Assembly (NCBI GenBank): GCA_002722105.1
Contig: PBKF01000009.1
Span: forward strand, 4,870 to 13,956
DNA length: 9,087 nt
Source of the DNA: Fidelibacterota bacterium
GTDB taxonomy: Bacteria > Marinisomatota > Marinisomatia > Marinisomatales > UBA1611
Direction of reading: 5' to 3'
The notes beneath the pieces were generated by a model that had not been told where the DNA came from, searched no databases, and saw only the letters and a program-made list of their open reading frames with translations. The position numbers and the translations under genes are program-made. Shown one piece after another: positions 7,651-9,087 of this stretch. Position 1 is the stretch's first letter; each line of letters starts with the position of its first letter.

Positions 7651-8112
7651 TTGCTAATCAATATTGATCCTATATTATCTCCTGAATTATTGAGCATTTT
7701 ACGTTCAATGGGGCATGGGGATAATTTAGTTTTATGTGATACAAATTATCCGGCAGCCTCTACATCTAACAAAGTTATTAGAATTGATGGGTTAGATATC
7801 CCAAGAGTAGCTAAGGCAATATTATCTATATTCCCATTAGATAGTTTTATCCCATCACCTGTCAGAAGGATGGAGATTGATGGTAAACCTGATGAAATTA
7901 ATGAAGTTCATAAAGATTTAATTGAAGTTGTAAAAAGTATTTCAGGGCCAAGCTGGAAAGTTGGTTCGATTGAAAGGCAACAATTCTACAAAGAATCCTT
8001 AGATGCATTTGCCACAGTTGTAACAGGGGAATCAAGGCCATACGGATGTTTTATATTTACTAAAGGAGTTATAAAACCTGATGGATCCGTATGGATTGTT
8101 AATGAGGAATAA
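7651..8112 (+). CDS. RbsD/FucU family sugar mutarotase
   Basis: This 153-residue cytosolic protein is close to the L-fucose mutarotase branch of the RbsD/FucU family, which interconverts the alpha and beta anomers of a free sugar. Visible family marks are SPELL (10-14), MGHGD (20-24, with conserved His22), the D30 motif (CDTNYPA, usually SDAHFPA), RIDGL (44-48), LDS-x-x-P-SP (63-70), FYKESLDAFA-x-V-x-TGE (112-127) and KGV (138-140). Length is near the usual 140-150. One departure is YGC (131-133), where FucU proteins normally have YGN; this Asn-to-Cys change is near the sugar site. The start codon is TTG. The gene follows the dehydrogenase by 70 bases with no clear terminator, so it may share its transcript. 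It probably supplies the anomer needed by a sugar enzyme in the pathway. The exact sugar is not certain, so no symbol is given. Confidence 0.85.
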   Translation: MLINIDPILSPELLSILRSMGHGDNLVLCDTNYPAASTSNKVIRIDGLDIPRVAKAILSIFPLDSFIPSPVRRMEIDGKPDEINEVHKDLIEVVKSISGPSWKVGSIERQQFYKESLDAFATVVTGESRPYGCFIFTKGVIKPDGSVWIVNEE

Positions 8113-8131
8113 TTATCTCCAGTGCTATCCC

Positions 8132-8163
8132 AAATACAAATAGACTATAATAATTTTGTATTT
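8132..8163. terminator. AT-rich inverted repeat between convergent genes, possible two-way terminator
   Basis: AAATACAAA (8132-8140) is mirrored exactly by TTTGTATTT (8155-8163) with a 14-base loop, and the right arm runs on into TT and then C. It sits in the 63-base gap between the stop of the mutarotase gene and the stop of the minus-strand gene, where a bidirectional terminator is expected. The stem contains only one G-C pair, so stability is low. Confidence 0.45.
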
Positions 8164-8175
8164 TTCTATATCTTA

Positions 8176-9087
8176 TTAATAATTTGTATCTGGTTCTGTT
8201 ACACTTCCAGTATAAGAAATTACTCTGCCTAATTGCACCTCCGTACCTAAAGCTTCCTTTCTTTTCTTACCAGATACTTCAACTTTTAAGATATGTTTCG
8301 TATCCGGTATATTGGTAATCCAAACCGCTGTACATTGTGATGAATCATTATATTCTTTTCTCGTATACATATCACGAGTTTGTAGTAATTCACCATCAAT
8401 ATAAGCATTAAGAATACCGCAGCATTCATGCAGGTTACCCTGCATGTAGATACATGAACCAGAAAATTCAACTTCAATAAAATCACCTGTTTTATTTGAT
8501 ACAAAAAAATCAGGAAAACGTTCATGCTTTTCCCAGCTTCCATTTAATTTAATTTCTGGAGAAAGTTCCGGGTGTACTGTAAATATATTTTTGAAGGATA
8601 GATTGTTGAATGAGACTTCAGGGTCGCCATTAAATACATATTGCTGTGTTTTTATACTGATTTGCTCATTATCAATTTTTCCACCATTATTTAAAATGTT
8701 TTTGATTGCTAAATCATAACTTAGATCACTAGCTGAGTTTATGGATAGGCTAGTGTAATAATAATCCCTATCCATATATGGAGTTAGCTCATTTTTTACA
8801 TCGTTCGGAAGATCTTGATAACCAGTTATTACTCCCATAATACCTCCACAGTTTGCAACATTGGAATCAGTATCTTGCCCACAACGAGTACAAATTTTTA
8901 TTGATTCCAGATAGTCTCCCTTCCCATAGAGCAACCCTAATAAGATATAAGCTCCATTAAAATGTCCTTGGATATTAAATTTCCCGACAATTTTATCCTG
9001 AATAGTAGGTGGGTCGGACTTGGTCCAAGGACACAGGTCGTAGTTCCATTTATTTTCAAGTTTTTTCCATGTCAATTCCCAATCATC
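8176..9087 (-). CDS. ADP-ribosylglycohydrolase-like protein with C-terminal beta-rich domain (5' end cut off)
   Basis: The reading frame runs on to the window edge without a start. The TTG at 9075 is not the start, because in-frame codons upstream give DDWEL before TWKKLENKWNYDLCPW. The visible part is about 304 residues. The first 100 or so contain the C-terminal core of the DraG/ADP-ribosylglycohydrolase fold, with QGHFNGAYILLGLLYG and then CGQDTDSNVANCGGIMG (around 8833-8885). Its DTD pair is a metal-binding motif of the family. The N-terminal metal-binding half lies outside the window. The last 130 residues or so are beta-rich, with GDFIEVEFSGSCIYMQG, an 'AYIDGE' strand and HILKVEVSGKK. 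They resemble a carbohydrate-binding or CE2-N-like beta-sandwich. Family members remove ADP-ribose or cleave related N-glycosidic bonds. The added domain hints at an extracytoplasmic or glycan-related role. It converges on the mutarotase gene and so has its own promoter. Confidence 0.8.
   Translation of the reverse strand, partial: DDWELTWKKLENKWNYDLCPWTKSDPPTIQDKIVGKFNIQGHFNGAYILLGLLYGKGDYLESIKICTRCGQDTDSNVANCGGIMGVITGYQDLPNDVKNELTPYMDRDYYYTSLSINSASDLSYDLAIKNILNNGGKIDNEQISIKTQQYVFNGDPEVSFNNLSFKNIFTVHPELSPEIKLNGSWEKHERFPDFFVSNKTGDFIEVEFSGSCIYMQGNLHECCGILNAYIDGELLQTRDMYTRKEYNDSSQCTAVWITNIPDTKHILKVEVSGKKRKEALGTEVQLGRVISYTGSVTEPDTNY

Noticed and set aside
9073..9075. TTG as the start codon of the minus-strand gene
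   Set aside because: The frame stays open to the window edge, and the codons before it (DDWE) continue a plausible protein. The ADP-ribosylglycohydrolase core also needs a much longer N-terminus.

Overview
The window is AT-rich DNA from a Gram-negative heterotroph. The best guess is a marine or environmental member of the Bacteroidota or a neighbouring lineage. The reasons are low-GC codon use, a TMEM220-family membrane protein, a lipoprotein-anchored 'membrane-bound dehydrogenase' with a heme c site, weak A-rich ribosome binding sites on several genes, and an ADP-ribosylglycohydrolase-like protein with an appended beta-rich domain. The large dehydrogenase family is also common in Planctomycetota and Verrucomicrobiota, so the phylum is not certain. 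No mobile element, CRISPR array, tRNA or rRNA was seen.

Layout: 1-353 is a non-coding leader with two inverted repeats. One of them (169-188) is a perfect palindromic site with a central CG, like a LacI-type operator. Then come five plus-strand genes: an MFS transporter (354-1925), a Gfo/Idh/MocA NAD(P)-dependent oxidoreductase (1955-3076), a possible hairpin terminator (3109-3131), a small four-helix TMEM220 protein (3184-3579), a 1329-residue lipoprotein (3591-7580), and a FucU/RbsD-type sugar mutarotase with a TTG start (7651-8112). The 1329-residue protein fuses a DUF6807 ('PmoA-like') domain, a glucose/sorbosone-dehydrogenase-like beta-propeller, HEAT-like helical repeats and a C-terminal CxxCH cytochrome c domain. 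A convergent minus-strand gene (8176 to the window end) is the C-terminal part of an ADP-ribosylglycohydrolase-like protein whose N-terminus lies beyond the window. An AT-rich hairpin lies between the two convergent genes.

Working model (inference): this is a small carbohydrate-oxidation locus. The lipoprotein would oxidise a sugar or sugar-like compound outside the cytoplasm and pass electrons to its own heme. The MFS protein would import the substrate or product. The cytosolic Gfo/Idh/MocA enzyme and the mutarotase would process it inside. No kinase, aldolase or dehydratase is present to identify the sugar; the FucU similarity only suggests a fucose- or ribose-like pyranose. The most unusual item is the four-module fusion protein and its tight pairing with TMEM220.
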